Of a DNA stretch of 7,464 nucleotides, positions 1 to 5,580 are shown one piece after another; within the stretch, counting starts at the first letter, position 1, and every line of letters begins with the position of its first letter. Source of the stretch: Ignavibacteriota bacterium (GTDB lineage: Bacteria > Bacteroidota > Kapaibacteriia > Palsa-1295); assembly GCA_003151215.1 (NCBI GenBank), contig PLXB01000031.1, forward strand, positions 1,462 to 8,925, read 5' to 3'. The position numbers and the translations under genes were made by a program. Under the pieces are notes generated by a model, which saw only the letters and a list, made by a program, of their open reading frames with translations, ran no database searches and was not told the origin of the DNA.

Positions 1-374
1 CGATCGAACCGTCGCAGAAGGGATTTCACACGTGCCACCAGAACACGAGGAGACACCGGCTTTTGTACGTAATCGTCCGCGCCAAGTTCGAGCGAGACGA
101 TTTGATCTACTTCGGCGGAACGGGCTGTCAAAAAGAGGACGGGAATATTAACGGTAGCCGAGTTCGCACGGATAGCACGACATGCCTCGAACCCATCCAT
201 TTCGGGCATCATGATATCAAGAATCACAAGCGAGACCGGAGTTTTCTCCAGTTTTGCCAGCGCCTCTTTCCCATTTGCTACAGTTTCTACCGTGAACCCT
301 TCACGTGTGAGGTTGTAGGCGATAAGATCGCGTATATCCTGCTCGTCGTCTGCTATAAGGATCGTCTTAGCCAT
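1..374 (-). CDS. PhoB-like response regulator, receiver domain (partial, C-terminus outside window)
   Basis: DNA-binding response regulator, probably the PhoB-type regulator of phosphate starvation genes. The start codon is at 374-372 on the minus strand and 124 codons are visible before the window edge, so only the receiver domain is seen. It opens MAKTILIADDEQDIRDLI. Acidic-pocket residues are D9 and D10, the phospho-acceptor is D53 in LVILDIMMPEMDGF, the switch threonine is T83 (FLTAR) and the conserved lysine is K105 (VQKPVSPR). These positions match E. coli PhoB numbering. The KP-x-SPR-x-L-x-ARVK-x-LLRR run is typical of the OmpR/PhoB family just before the linker to a winged-helix domain, which should lie beyond the left edge. 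The gene is divergent from pstB-phoU, which supports a phosphate role, but without the output domain another OmpR-family regulator cannot be excluded. No Shine-Dalgarno is visible. Confidence 0.9.
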   Translation of the reverse strand, partial: MAKTILIADDEQDIRDLIAYNLTREGFTVETVANGKEALAKLEKTPVSLVILDIMMPEMDGFEACRAIRANSATVNIPVLFLTARSAEVDQIVSLELGADDYVQKPVSPRVLVARVKSLLRRFD

Positions 375-428
375 TTCGGCAATGATGATTATGAACGTGA
401 ATTATGAAAAAGAGTCAGGAATACCGTC

Positions 429-457
429 ATTATAACCCCTTTTCACAATTATCTCAC
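429..457 (-). promoter_or_regulatory. Candidate sigma-70-like promoter for the response regulator
   Basis: Read on the minus strand there is a GTGAGA hexamer (457-452), a 17-nt spacer, then a perfect TATAAT (434-429). It lies about 55 nt upstream of the regulator start codon. The -35 matches TTGACA at only four of six positions, so this is a candidate based on spacing and the -10 match. Confidence 0.35.
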
Positions 458-500
458 TCCGAAACAGGTCATACTACTGCTAAGTGCTTCCAATTCCACC

Positions 501-529
501 GGTTGACGATTTGTTAATCTTCTGGTTAC
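501..529 (+). promoter_or_regulatory. Candidate Pho box: three 7-bp repeats with 11-bp phasing
   Basis: Three heptamers, GGTTGAC (501-507), TGTTAAT (512-518) and TGGTTAC (523-529), are each separated by 4 nt. This gives the 11-bp period of PhoB-type direct-repeat sites. G2, T4 and A6 are invariant in all three; T4 and A6 also agree with the E. coli half-site CTGTCAT. The position, between the regulator and pstB and upstream of both candidate promoters, fits a binding site for the divergently encoded regulator. The repeats are degenerate, so the call rests on phasing and context. Confidence 0.35.
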
Positions 530-541
530 GGGCAGGAAAAA

Positions 542-560
542 TTGCGTAATAATTACGTAA
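542..560. repeat. 19-bp near-palindrome in the divergent intergenic region
   Basis: The arms TTGCGTAAT and ATTACGTAA flank a single central A at 551. Eight of nine positions pair; the mismatch is G544 opposite T558. The one-base centre leaves no room for an RNA loop, so a dimeric DNA-binding protein site is more likely than a hairpin. A second perfect palindrome, CGATTAATCG, lies at 584-593. Both are upstream of the pstB candidate -10 elements. Confidence 0.4.
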
Positions 561-617
561 CAAAGGCTTAACGAAAGCTTCACCGATTAATCGATCTGGC
601 TGAACGTTTCTATTATA

Positions 618-628
618 TATAATATAAT
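618..628 (+). promoter_or_regulatory. Candidate -10 elements for pstB-phoU (overlapping TATAAT)
   Basis: Two perfect TATAAT hexamers overlap by one base, at 618-623 and 623-628. No good -35 is seen at the expected distance, which would suit an activated promoter. They sit 9 nt or more before the first ATG at 638, so transcripts for that start would be nearly leaderless, or would have a leader of about 75-80 nt if translation begins at the downstream ATG at 710. Confidence 0.3.
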
Positions 629-637
629 CTCGATCAT

Positions 638-1501
638 ATGTCCGTAACTATGGAACGACCCGAAGAGCGTACACGTAAAGAAAACAGTATACTCGCTCCT
701 AAGGATACAATGACGGCTCGCAACAATAACGAATCGCTGTCTGAAAATCCTGTCAAAGTGAAGACACGAGATCTCGATTTGTTCTACGGTCCGAAACAGG
801 CGCTTAAAAGTATTTGCCTTGACATCGGGGAACGTCAGGTCACTGCCTTTATTGGGCCTTCCGGTTGTGGTAAGTCGACCTATCTTCGAACGCTCAATCG
901 CATGAATGATCTCATCGCAGGAGTAAAAATTAACGGCGAAGTTCATATTGACGGTATCAATATTTATCAAAAGAACCTGGACGTCGTTGAACTTCGCAAA
1001 CGCGTTGGAATGGTGTTCCAGAAATCGAATCCGTTTCCAAAGTCGATATGGGAGAATGTCGCGTATGGACCTAAAATTATGGGCCAGCGAAACAAAGCAC
1101 ATCTGAACGAGATCGTTGAAAAGAGCTTACAGCAAGCGGCTATTTGGGAGGAAGTAAAAGATCGGCTGCATCAGAGTGCCCTCGGGCTTTCCGGAGGTCA
1201 GCAACAACGGCTGTGTATTGCGCGAGCGCTTGCAGTCGAACCCGAAGTCCTGCTCATGGATGAGCCTGCAAGCGCGCTGGACCCGATCAGCACTGCGAAA
1301 GTCGAAGAGCTGATCTTCGAATTGAAGCGGATGTACACCATTATTATCGTTACGCATAACATGCAGCAGGCAGCTCGTGTTAGCGATGTCACCGCATTCT
1401 TTTATATGGGTGAATTAATCGAGGTGGGCGATACACGAGACATTTTTACGAATCCGAAAAAGAAACAGACCGAAGATTATATCACTGGTCGCTTTGGTTA
1501 A
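638..1501 (+). CDS. pstB: Phosphate ABC transporter ATP-binding protein PstB
   Basis: Cytoplasmic ATPase that powers the PstSCA phosphate importer and, with PhoU, takes part in signalling phosphate status to the sensor kinase. All ABC motifs are intact in the 287-residue frame: Walker [10 protein letters not shown] (73-81, K79), Q-loop Q128 in [19 protein letters not shown] (a PstB hallmark), signature LSGGQQQR (184-191), Walker B VLLMDEP (204-210, catalytic E209), D-loop SALD (212-215) and H-loop H240. The ABC domain begins at about residue 40, so the first 35 or so residues are a charged extension relative to the 257-residue E. coli protein. An alternative start is ATG 710 (263 residues), preceded by AAGGA at 701-705 and closer to family length. 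The longer start is listed because other genes here lack Shine-Dalgarno sequences, but the choice is uncertain. phoU follows directly; pstS, pstC and pstA are not adjacent. Confidence 0.95.
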   Translation: MSVTMERPEERTRKENSILAPKDTMTARNNNESLSENPVKVKTRDLDLFYGPKQALKSICLDIGERQVTAFIGPSGCGKSTYLRTLNRMNDLIAGVKINGEVHIDGINIYQKNLDVVELRKRVGMVFQKSNPFPKSIWENVAYGPKIMGQRNKAHLNEIVEKSLQQAAIWEEVKDRLHQSALGLSGGQQQRLCIARALAVEPEVLLMDEPASALDPISTAKVEELIFELKRMYTIIIVTHNMQQAARVSDVTAFFYMGELIEVGDTRDIFTNPKKKQTEDYITGRFG

Positions 1502-1554
1502 CCATTTTGGATACTTTTACGAATAATACGCCTTACTTACTTTCTACACGTCGT

Positions 1555-2232
1555 ATGCACCGGCATTTTGAAGATGAACTGGAAACTCTTCGCTCGCTCC
1601 TTATACGTATGGGTTCGCTCGTAGACGAGCAGATCGAAACGGCAATCCGAGCACTCGAAGATTCGAATGAAGAGCTTGCAAAGTTTGTCATCAAACGCGA
1701 AGCACGCGTCAATGAACTCGACCTTACAATCGATGGACAATGTCAGCGCATTTTTGCTCTGACGCAGCCTGTTGCGGTTGACTTGCGCTTATTACTTGCC
1801 GCCATGCGCATGAATGGCGATTTTGAACGTATTGGCGACATTGCGGTTAACATCGCCGAGCGCGTCGAAGCACTCGAAGGGCATTCAGCCCTGGCAGAGC
1901 AAGTAGGTGCATTTGAGATGATCTCAATGGCCAGACAAATGCTGACAGACGTGATCAATGCGTTTATTCATAACGACGGCACCCACGCGCGTCTCGTCTT
2001 CCAAAAGGAAGACAAAGTGGATGAACTCAACCGCGAGACATTCTACAATTTGATCAATGTCATGAAGGCCGATCCCATAATGATCGAACCGGCCGCACAT
2101 CTTATGGCACTTCTAAGACATATCGAACGTCTCGCCGACCATGCCACAAATATTGCCGAGAATGTAATCTTTATCTCTGAGGCAAAGCTTATGCGCCACC
2201 AAACGATTGTACCTCTCACGCCAGGACTTTAG
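1555..2232 (+). CDS. phoU: Phosphate signalling regulator PhoU
   Basis: Cytoplasmic helical-bundle protein that represses Pho signalling when phosphate is ample, acting between the Pst transporter and the PhoR-type kinase. From ATG 1555 the protein has 225 residues and contains two homologous three-helix PhoU domains. The first carries FERIGDIAVNIAERV (E91, R92, D95, N99) and the second HIERLADHATNIAENV (E191, R192, D195, N199), the metal-binding E/DxxxD signatures of the family. The opening MHRHFEDELETLRSLL matches the usual PhoU N-terminus, with only a few residues before the conserved Phe, which is why this start was chosen. A TTG at 1507 is in frame and would add 16 residues, placing the start 5 nt after the pstB stop. 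Either way it is very likely cotranscribed with pstB. A hairpin follows 28 nt after the stop. Confidence 0.93.
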   Translation: MHRHFEDELETLRSLLIRMGSLVDEQIETAIRALEDSNEELAKFVIKREARVNELDLTIDGQCQRIFALTQPVAVDLRLLLAAMRMNGDFERIGDIAVNIAERVEALEGHSALAEQVGAFEMISMARQMLTDVINAFIHNDGTHARLVFQKEDKVDELNRETFYNLINVMKADPIMIEPAAHLMALLRHIERLADHATNIAENVIFISEAKLMRHQTIVPLTPGL

Positions 2233-2247
2233 GTTCGGCCATTATTT

Positions 2248-2294
2248 TGCAAATGCGATGCACGGCCTCGTGCGATTTTCTCCGTAAATTTGCA
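2248..2294 (+). terminator. Candidate phoU terminator / nested stem-loop
   Basis: Inner hairpin: GCACG (2260-2264), loop GCCT, CGTGC (2269-2273), followed by GATTTTC. An outer pair TGCAAAT (2248-2254) with ATTTGCA (2288-2294) encloses it. It begins 16 nt after the phoU stop. The T-run is only four bases, so it would be a weak intrinsic terminator or a structured mRNA end. Confidence 0.4.
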
Positions 2295-2307
2295 TTGAAA
2301 AATATAT

Positions 2308-2326
2308 CCTTCTCTTTTTGAGGAGG
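2308..2326 (+). other. Hairpin in the phoU-osmC intergenic region
   Basis: CCTTCTC (2308-2314), loop TTTTT, GAGGAGG (2320-2326): seven RNA pairs, one of them a G-U. No T-run follows, so it is not a standard terminator. It directly precedes the palindrome at 2330-2352. Confidence 0.35.
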
Positions 2327-2329
2327 GCG

Positions 2330-2352
2330 TAAATTATTTCCGAAATAATTTA
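2330..2352. promoter_or_regulatory. Perfect 23-bp palindrome, candidate operator of osmC
   Basis: Arms TAAATTATTTC (2330-2340) and GAAATAATTTA (2342-2352) are exact reverse complements around a single central C at 2341. It lies 37 bp before the osmC start codon, where a repressor would overlap the promoter. The one-base centre argues for a dimeric protein site rather than an RNA hairpin. OsmC/Ohr genes in other bacteria are often controlled by MarR-family OhrR or similar thiol or redox sensors that bind AT-rich palindromes, but this sequence is not one I recognise as a known consensus. Confidence 0.5.
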
Positions 2353-2389
2353 GAATCAATTCCTCACGATAATTTTCCGCAAATCAAAC

Positions 2390-2815
2390 ATGCCAGTACG
2401 AACCGCAACCGCGCAATGGAATGGGACTCTCAAAGAGGGTAAAGGCGAAATGGTTTTAGGCAATGGGGCGCAAAAATACCCATTCAGCTTCAGCTCGCGT
2501 ATGGAAGATGGCAAAGGATCAAATCCCGAAGAGCTTCTTGCTTCGGCACTTGCCGGATGCTACTCGATGGCGCTTAGCGCCGACCTGGGGAATGCGGGAT
2601 TTGAAGCTCAACAAATAAGCACTACCGCCAAAGCAAATTTCAGCAAAGACTCCGGCAAATGGACGGTTGAATCCATGGATTTGGATGTAAAAGCGAGCGT
2701 GCCCGGCATCGACGATGCCAAATTTCAGCAAATTGCGGAGGGGACTAAGTCCGGCTGCCCCGTTTCACGAGCACTCAGCGGAGTAAAAATTAACGTGAGC
2801 GCAATGCTGGCCTGA
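2390..2815 (+). CDS. osmC: OsmC family peroxiredoxin (organic hydroperoxide reductase)
   Basis: Small cytoplasmic thiol peroxidase that reduces organic hydroperoxides, acting as a homodimer. The 141-residue product aligns along its whole length with the OsmC subfamily: KEGKGEMVL near residue 15, FSSRMEDGKGSNPEELLASA (R37, E47, E48), AGCYSMALS with C57, and the second cysteine C123 in KSGCPVSRALSGVKI. C57 and C123 correspond to C59 and C125 of E. coli OsmC, the peroxidatic/resolving pair, so it should be active. VPGID (104-108) is also typical of OsmC rather than Ohr. The start is the ATG at 2390, with no Shine-Dalgarno (CAAATCAAAC precedes it). It stands alone, about 157 nt after phoU and 350 nt before lpxC, with its own candidate operator at 2330-2352, so it is probably monocistronic. 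Confidence 0.95.
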   Translation: MPVRTATAQWNGTLKEGKGEMVLGNGAQKYPFSFSSRMEDGKGSNPEELLASALAGCYSMALSADLGNAGFEAQQISTTAKANFSKDSGKWTVESMDLDVKASVPGIDDAKFQQIAEGTKSGCPVSRALSGVKINVSAMLA

Positions 2816-2913
2816 AGGCAAAAGTCCTTCGTCTCGACAATGGAGCCGAAATGAGTCTCTGCTTGAAAGCCAGAGATCTTCAACTACATTTTTGGAAATT
2901 ATTCTCTGTTATT

Positions 2914-2954
2914 TAATGTTTAATGTAGTGTAAGTCTGTTTTTTTTAAACATTA
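2914..2954. repeat. 10-bp inverted repeat with 21-bp spacer
   Basis: TAATGTTTAA (2914-2923) and TTAAACATTA (2945-2954) are exact reverse complements. The region is about 25% GC, so a chance match is possible. It does not look like a terminator because no T-run follows the second arm. Confidence 0.3.
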
Positions 2955-3112
2955 TATCCTCCCATAAATCTGCTCAGTGAAGGATTGTAAGCCAATTTTT
3001 CCACAACCGGTATATTCAAGTGGAAAACAGGTGCTACTTTAATGAATTTTAAACGCGCACACACTATATAATCGGCCAAATTTTAATCGGATTTGCCATT
3101 CATCTTTCAAAA

Positions 3113-3132
3113 ACAGAATGCGTTCTGTATAG
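3113..3132 (+). other. Hairpin containing a 4-codon leader ORF that echoes the lpxC start
   Basis: ACAGAA (3113-3118) pairs with TTCTGT (3123-3128) around TGCG. Within it ATG-CGT-TCT-GTA-TAG (3118-3132) would encode MRSV. It matches the true lpxC start, AGAATGCGCTCT, at 11 of 12 bases and lies exactly 51 nt upstream in the same frame. It could be a decoy start, a leader peptide or chance. Confidence 0.25.
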
Positions 3133-3168
3133 GAAGGGTTATTTATTAGGAATTGAGCATCCAATAGA

Positions 3169-4581
3169 ATGCGCTCTACACAAAGGACTGTAGCGAACAT
3201 TTCCCAGTTCGAAGGAATCGGGCTACACACGGGAAATAGCAGCACAATCGAATTTCATCCCGCCCCGGAAGGCTACGGCATACGTTTCGTGCGGAAGGAC
3301 TTGCCTGATTCACCGGAAATTCCCGCCATCGTTGACTTCGTAAGCGATATATCGCGCGGCACAACATTATCTAATAAAGGCGCGAGTGTTCATACTGTCG
3401 AGCACGTCCTTGCTTCTGTTGTAGGGCTGGAAGTTGATAATGTCCGAATCGAACTAACTGCCAACGAGCCCCCCATCGGAGATGGCAGCGCAGAGCCATA
3501 TGTCGAGGCATTGCTTCGAGCTGGTTTCGTGGACCAGAAAGCATCGCGCGAGTATCTCGTTGTCGATGAAACGGTATCCTACTCGAACGAAGCCAAAGGT
3601 GTTGAAATCGTAGCCCTCCCGCTTCCGAATGACTACCGCGTGACGGTGATGGTCGATTACAACAATCCGGCACTGGGTAGCCAGCACACCGGTCTTTTCT
3701 CGCTCGAGAAAGAGTTTGTCACTGAATTCTCCAAGGCACGAACGTTCTGTTTTCTGCACGAGGTCGAGCTGCTCTCGGATCAGGGGCTGATTAAAGGAGG
3801 TAACCTCGACAACGCTATCGTTATTGTGGACCGTGAACTCGACGATCAAAGTATCAAAACCCTGAGCACAAAGCTTGGTATCAGTGGCAGTATCATATTA
3901 GGAACGAACGGCGTCCTGAACAATAAAGAACTCCGGTACAAAAACGAACCGGCACGTCATAAGCTATTGGACTTACTCGGCGATCTTGCGCTCGTCGGCG
4001 CCCCATTGCAAGCACAGATATTGGCAGCACGTCCGGGACATGCCTCTAACGTCGAGTTCGCGAGGAAGCTAAGAGGACTGAATACTAAGAAGTCTCTCGT
4101 GCGCAAATACAACCCGGTTCCGAACCGCAATCTTGTTTTCGATATTACGGCGATCGAGCGAATTATGCCCCACCGTTACCCGATGCTTCTTGTCGATCGC
4201 ATTCTCGATATGGATTTGACCGAAGGTCACGAGAGCATTACGGGGCTAAAGAATGTGACGTACAATGAACCCTTTTTCATGGGACATTTTCCGGGTAAAC
4301 CTATGATGCCCGGCGTACTCATACTGGAAGCGATGGCACAGACTGGTGGCATGCTTTTGCTCAATTCCGTCGATGAGCCCGAAAAGAAGCTTATCTTTTT
4401 CATGTCGATCGACAAAGCCAAATTTCGAAAGCCGGTCACACCCGGCGATCAACTGATCTTTGAACTACGAATGACCCGCAAACGCGGAAAGACATTCGTA
4501 ATGAGTGGTGAGGCAATGGTCGACGGCCAACTCGTAGCAGAAGCAGAGCTTATGGCAGCGATCGTGGATAAGCAGGTGTGA
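3169..4581 (+). CDS. lpxC/fabZ: Bifunctional UDP-3-O-acyl-GlcNAc deacetylase / 3-hydroxyacyl-ACP dehydratase (LpxC-FabZ fusion)
   Basis: A 470-residue fusion. The N-terminal part (1 to about 310) is LpxC, the zinc deacetylase committing UDP-3-O-acyl-GlcNAc to lipid A. It shows GIGLHTG (16-22), HTVEHV with E78 and zinc ligand H79, SKARTFCF (188-195), zinc ligands H264 and D268 in RHKLLDLLGDL, and H291 in RPGHASN, equivalent to the E. coli H265 acid. The C-terminal part (about 325-470) is FabZ, which dehydrates 3-hydroxyacyl-ACP in fatty-acid synthesis: IMPHRYPMLLVDRI, catalytic H373 in FMGHFPGKP and E387 in PGVLILEAMAQ. Both halves appear active. The two enzymes compete for hydroxyacyl-ACP flux, so the fusion fixes their ratio. 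This architecture is known from Bacteroidota and Chlorobi. The ATG at 3169 gives the canonical LpxC N-terminus; no Shine-Dalgarno is present. lpxA follows after 82 nt. Confidence 0.97.
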   Translation: MRSTQRTVANISQFEGIGLHTGNSSTIEFHPAPEGYGIRFVRKDLPDSPEIPAIVDFVSDISRGTTLSNKGASVHTVEHVLASVVGLEVDNVRIELTANEPPIGDGSAEPYVEALLRAGFVDQKASREYLVVDETVSYSNEAKGVEIVALPLPNDYRVTVMVDYNNPALGSQHTGLFSLEKEFVTEFSKARTFCFLHEVELLSDQGLIKGGNLDNAIVIVDRELDDQSIKTLSTKLGISGSIILGTNGVLNNKELRYKNEPARHKLLDLLGDLALVGAPLQAQILAARPGHASNVEFARKLRGLNTKKSLVRKYNPVPNRNLVFDITAIERIMPHRYPMLLVDRILDMDLTEGHESITGLKNVTYNEPFFMGHFPGKPMMPGVLILEAMAQTGGMLLLNSVDEPEKKLIFFMSIDKAKFRKPVTPGDQLIFELRMTRKRGKTFVMSGEAMVDGQLVAEAELMAAIVDKQV

Positions 4582-4631
4582 CCACGAGATGATAAGTGAA
4601 TAGAGATGAGGATGAAAAGAACGATCATCCT

Positions 4632-4639
4632 TACTTTTG
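4632..4639 (+). promoter_or_regulatory. Candidate Bacteroidota-type -7 promoter element for lpxA
   Basis: TACTTTTG matches the TAnnTTTG -7 consensus of Bacteroidota primary sigma factors exactly and would start a transcript about 18-20 nt before the lpxA ATG. No TTG is seen at the -33 position, so lpxA may also be read through from lpxC-fabZ. Confidence 0.35.
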
Positions 4640-4663
4640 TACGTTTCAAGATTCGATAATAGA

Positions 4664-5479
4664 ATGGCAGTAACGATACATCCCACCGCTATCGTCGATC
4701 CAAAGTCCGAGCTTGCAGACGGTGTGGAGATTGGCCCTTATGCAATCGTAGAGGGCGACGTGAAGATCGGAGCCGGATCAAAGATTCATCATCACGCATT
4801 TATAGGCACTGGCGCGCGTATCGGCGAGCGCTGTCAGGTGCACCATGCGGCAGTAATCTCGAACGTACCGCAGGACCTGAAATTTAAGGGCACAGAGAAA
4901 ACGTATGTCGAACTCGGCGACGATTGCACTGTCCGAGAATTTGCTACCATACATCGCGGCACGGTTCACAATGCCGATACTCCAGCCGGCACAAGCGACA
5001 GTGTAACGCGCATCGGTAACGGCTGCCTCATTATGGCCTATGCTCATGTCGCGCATGATTGCCTTATCGGTGAGGGCGTGATCCTCTCCAATGTCGTTCA
5101 ACTTGCAGGACACGTAACCGTAGAGAAATGGGTAACGCTCGGTGGCGGATGCCTCGTACATCAATTCTGCATGATCGGATCGCTTTCTATGGTGGGTGGA
5201 GGCGTTAAAGTGCGAAAGGACGTACCACCCTTCTCCCTTGTTGGCGGCAGCAACGCTAAGTTCAGTGGTATCAATCGCATTGGGTTACAGCGACGAGGCA
5301 AAGATCCCAATACTATTCACGCGATTAAATCTGCATACTTTTTACTCTATAATTCCGGGCTGAATGTTTCCGATGCTGTCAAGGCAATTGCAGCCAACTC
5401 CGAATTTATACTTCCCGAGATTCAGCAAATCCTTCATTTCATTGCTATCTCGAAGCGCGGCATTATTGGTGCAGCCTGA
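4664..5479 (+). CDS. lpxA: Acyl-ACP--UDP-N-acetylglucosamine O-acyltransferase LpxA
   Basis: Cytoplasmic homotrimer catalysing the first step of lipid A synthesis, transfer of a 3-hydroxyacyl chain from ACP to the 3-OH of UDP-GlcNAc. The 271-residue protein (E. coli 262) shows the left-handed beta-helix hexapeptide pattern from IHPTAIVDPKSELADG through about residue 190, then a helical C-terminal domain. Key residues: H128 and catalytic H131 in AYAHVAHDC (E. coli H122 and H125), H150 in LAGHV (H144), H166 in VHQFCMIG (H160), and NRIGLQRRG near 204-212. Residue G179 aligns with E. coli G173 of the hydrocarbon ruler. The ATG at 4664 was chosen over an in-frame TTG at 4637, which would add nine unrelated residues and overlaps the candidate promoter. 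There is no Shine-Dalgarno, and the context AATAGAATG is shared with lpxC. It ends 50 nt before a strong terminator. Confidence 0.96.
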   Translation: MAVTIHPTAIVDPKSELADGVEIGPYAIVEGDVKIGAGSKIHHHAFIGTGARIGERCQVHHAAVISNVPQDLKFKGTEKTYVELGDDCTVREFATIHRGTVHNADTPAGTSDSVTRIGNGCLIMAYAHVAHDCLIGEGVILSNVVQLAGHVTVEKWVTLGGGCLVHQFCMIGSLSMVGGGVKVRKDVPPFSLVGGSNAKFSGINRIGLQRRGKDPNTIHAIKSAYFLLYNSGLNVSDAVKAIAANSEFILPEIQQILHFIAISKRGIIGAA

Positions 5480-5528
5480 AAAACGGACGAGATCTAATAT
5501 AACTATTATCTTAAGAGAAGATAAAATA

Positions 5529-5558
5529 AAAACCCTCGCTGTTCCCAGCGAGGGTTTT
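5529..5558. terminator. Strong bidirectional rho-independent terminator
   Basis: A 13-bp perfect stem: AAAACCCTCGCTG (5529-5541), loop TTCC, CAGCGAGGGTTTT (5546-5558). On the plus strand TTTTCTTT follows and ends lpxA transcription; on the minus strand the complement of the A-rich left flank gives a TTTTTATTTTAT tail and ends the convergent gene. It fits the tail-to-tail layout exactly. Confidence 0.93.
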
Positions 5559-5580
5559 CTTTATAAGAATCTTTCGAAGC

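Larger units (their letters stand above)
2816..3168. other. Gene-free AT-rich intergenic region between osmC and lpxC
   Basis: No credible gene on either strand. It holds a hairpin after osmC (TCTCTG 2856-2861 with CAGAGA 2871-2876, a weak terminator candidate with no proper T-run), a 10-bp inverted repeat (2914-2954), a run of eight T at 2939-2946, a TATAAT at 3067-3072 lacking a good -35 that could belong to the lpxC promoter, and a start-like hairpin at 3113-3132. Confidence 0.5.

Noticed and set aside
63..407. Plus-strand 114-codon frame opposite the response regulator
   Set aside because: Fully antisense to a clear receiver domain with intact D53, T83 and K105; the product has no family resemblance.
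618..628. Repeated TATA as a tandem repeat array
   Set aside because: Too short; better explained as overlapping -10 hexamers.
587..1102. Minus-strand 171-codon frame over the start of pstB
   Set aside because: Antisense shadow of the PstB Walker A and Q-loop region; the product has no recognisable features.
1507..1554. TTG start extending PhoU by 16 residues
   Set aside because: Not excluded, but the ATG at 1555 gives the standard PhoU opening and is the stronger codon; the TTG is kept only as an alternative.
2996..3005. TTTTTCCACA as a DnaA box or origin
   Set aside because: A single near match to TTATCCACA with no cluster and no replication genes nearby.
3454..3849. Minus-strand 131-codon frame within lpxC
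   Set aside because: Antisense to conserved LpxC sequence; a shadow created by codon bias.
4637..4663. TTG start extending LpxA by nine residues
   Set aside because: The extra residues are unlike LpxA N-termini and the TTG lies inside the TACTTTTG promoter candidate; the ATG at 4664 gives the canonical opening.
4778..5164. Minus-strand 128-codon frame within lpxA
   Set aside because: Antisense to the hexapeptide-repeat core including the catalytic histidines.
5529..5558. Inverted repeat as an insertion-sequence end
   Set aside because: The GC stem, tetraloop and T-runs on both sides between convergent genes fit a bidirectional terminator; there is no transposase or target duplication.
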